Source: JACCXJ01 sp052387115 (GTDB lineage Bacteria; Pseudomonadota; Gammaproteobacteria; JACCXJ01). From it: a stretch of 13,176 nt of DNA. Numbering within the stretch: position 1 is the stretch's first letter; every line of letters starts with the position of its first letter. Positions 12,260 through 13,176 of this stretch are shown here, piece by piece. Below the pieces are notes generated by a model. That model was not told the DNA's origin. It was given only the letters and a program-made list of their open reading frames with translations, and ran no database searches. The stretch covers positions 1 to 13,176 of the forward strand of contig JBQTJM010000093.1 of assembly GCA_052387115.1 (NCBI GenBank), written 5' to 3'. The position numbers were made by a program, and so were the translations under genes.

Positions 12260-13176
12260 ATGATCACTGCCGTCTATCGCTGGGTCGATCGCAACATTCT
12301 TGAGCTCGGCCGCGAAATGCGGCTGTCCTATCTGCCGCCGCTCATGGTCTACATGGGGGCGGGGATCTCTGGCCTGACCGGCATCGTCGGCACTTTCTTC
12401 GTCAAGGATTACTTGGGCCTCTCCGCCGCCTTCCTCGCCGCGCTCGGCTTCTGGGCGGGGATCCCCTGGGTACTCAAGATGCCGCTGGGGCATCTGGTCG
12501 ATCTCATCTGGCGCTGGAAAAGCCTGCTTGTCTATCTGGGAGCGAGCCTTATCGCGGTAGGCCTGCTCATCATGGTGTTCCTTGTCGGCGAACGCGAGGC
12601 CATGACGGCCATCATGCCGGCGGAGGCGTGGTTCGTGGTAAGCGCGCTGCTCTCGCCGATCGGCTATGTGATCCAGGACGCGGTCGCCGACGCGATGACT
12701 GTCGAGGCAGTGCCCCGCGTCGATGAGCACGGTCGCCCCATCGACCCGGCGACCCGCAAGCTCATGCACACCACCATGCAGACGCTCGGGCGTGTGGCTA
12801 TCATCGGCGGCAGCACGCTGGTGGCGCTCATCAACCTCTATCTCTTCACCGGCGTAGAGCAGCTTCCACAAGCGGAGATCGCGCAGATTTATCGAGACGT
12901 CTATTTAATGGCGCTCAGCATCCCCGCGATCTCGGTGCTGGGTGTAGTGAGCGCTTCGCTCCTCAAGGCGCGCGACCGGCGCCGCCTGCTGCGCGCGGGC
13001 AAGAGTCGCGCCGAGGTGCAGGCGCTGATCGTGGAGAATGTTGATCCGACCAAACCCAACTGGTGGATCCTCGGCGGCAGCCTGCTGTTCGTGGTGTTCA
13101 CGCTCGCCGTGGGTCTCGGCAATCTGCCCTACAACGAGGAGATCGTGTTTGTAGGCTCCTTCGCCATCGTCACCTT
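12260..13176 (+). CDS. BT1/folate-biopterin-type MFS transporter, 3' end missing
   Basis: From ATG 12260 the frame is open to the window edge (305 residues). Several hydrophobic helices are visible: LPPLMVYMGAGISGLTGIVG (about 24-45), LSAAFLAALGFWAGIPWVLK, LLVYLGASLIAVGLLIMVFL, WFVVSALLSPIGYVIQDAVA, VAIIGGSTLVALINLYLFTG, LMALSIPAISVLGVVSASLL and WWILGGSLLFVVFTLAVGLG. The segment GYVIQDAVADAMTVEAVP matches the 'D-x-x-A-D-x-x-V-E' signature of the BT1 (folate-biopterin transporter) branch of the major facilitator superfamily. It sits in the inner membrane; the substrate is not fixed by sequence. No ribosome site precedes the ATG, so coupling to the cupin gene 9 bases upstream is likely. Only the C-terminal helices are missing. 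Confidence 0.75.
   Translation, partial: MITAVYRWVDRNILELGREMRLSYLPPLMVYMGAGISGLTGIVGTFFVKDYLGLSAAFLAALGFWAGIPWVLKMPLGHLVDLIWRWKSLLVYLGASLIAVGLLIMVFLVGEREAMTAIMPAEAWFVVSALLSPIGYVIQDAVADAMTVEAVPRVDEHGRPIDPATRKLMHTTMQTLGRVAIIGGSTLVALINLYLFTGVEQLPQAEIAQIYRDVYLMALSIPAISVLGVVSASLLKARDRRRLLRAGKSRAEVQALIVENVDPTKPNWWILGGSLLFVVFTLAVGLGNLPYNEEIVFVGSFAIVT

Noticed and set aside
12113..12871. Minus-strand open frame of 252 codons opposite the cupin and transporter genes
   Set aside because: It spans two supported genes on the other strand and has a composition typical of antisense frames.
1..13176. CRISPR array, tRNA or rRNA genes, intact insertion sequence
   Set aside because: No regularly spaced direct repeats, no cloverleaf-like segments and no transposase frame were seen on either strand.

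Overview
The window reads as high-GC DNA from a gammaproteobacterium. The best support is a classical two-domain N-acetylglutamate synthase (ArgA, 443 aa) directly behind an ArgE of exactly the E. coli length (383 aa). Several dispersed, GC-rich, hairpin-forming intergenic repeats fit an environmental member of that class. The genus cannot be told from the sequence alone. No rRNA, tRNA, CRISPR array or intact insertion sequence is visible.

Layout. 1-506 (minus): a GNAT acetyltransferase cut by the window edge. 653-1263 (minus): a Phd/YefM-VapC type II toxin-antitoxin pair with a palindromic operator placed over a plausible promoter. 1340-1600: repeat-rich spacer. 1631-4116 (minus): argE-argA, two steps of arginine biosynthesis, 2 bp apart. 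4263-8006 (plus): a compact set diverging from argE. It encodes a LolA-like periplasmic carrier, a 21-codon mini-ORF, a stand-alone acyl carrier protein, a condensation/acyltransferase-fold protein with an HxxxD motif, and an FAD-dependent oxidoreductase. Stop/start overlaps (ATGA, then TGATG) tie the first three frames together. A long inverted repeat supplies the last residues and the stop codon of the carrier protein. 8007-9000: a spacer with a weak small ORF, then a DUF1269-type membrane protein. 9000-10050: hairpins, a second copy of the repeat found at the carrier protein, a possible gene remnant, and a more AT-rich conserved hypothetical gene. 9984-11090 (minus): alanine dehydrogenase. 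11091-11968: a graveyard of gene fragments (a frameshifted DksA/TraR zinc-finger gene, an AbrB-type antitoxin N-terminus, a cysteine-synthase N-terminus). 11969-13176 (plus): a small cupin protein followed at 9 bp by a BT1/folate-biopterin-type transporter that runs off the window.

How they work together. argE and argA serve N-acetylated arginine biosynthesis. The 4263-8006 set looks like a small pathway that loads something onto a carrier protein, modifies or transfers it with the HxxxD protein and the flavoprotein, and may send a lipid-like product toward the outer membrane with the LolA-like protein. No ketosynthase, adenylation enzyme or thioesterase is present here, so the chemistry is unknown. 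This set is the most promising candidate for an undescribed system. The rest is housekeeping genes, a toxin-antitoxin module and decaying accessory DNA.
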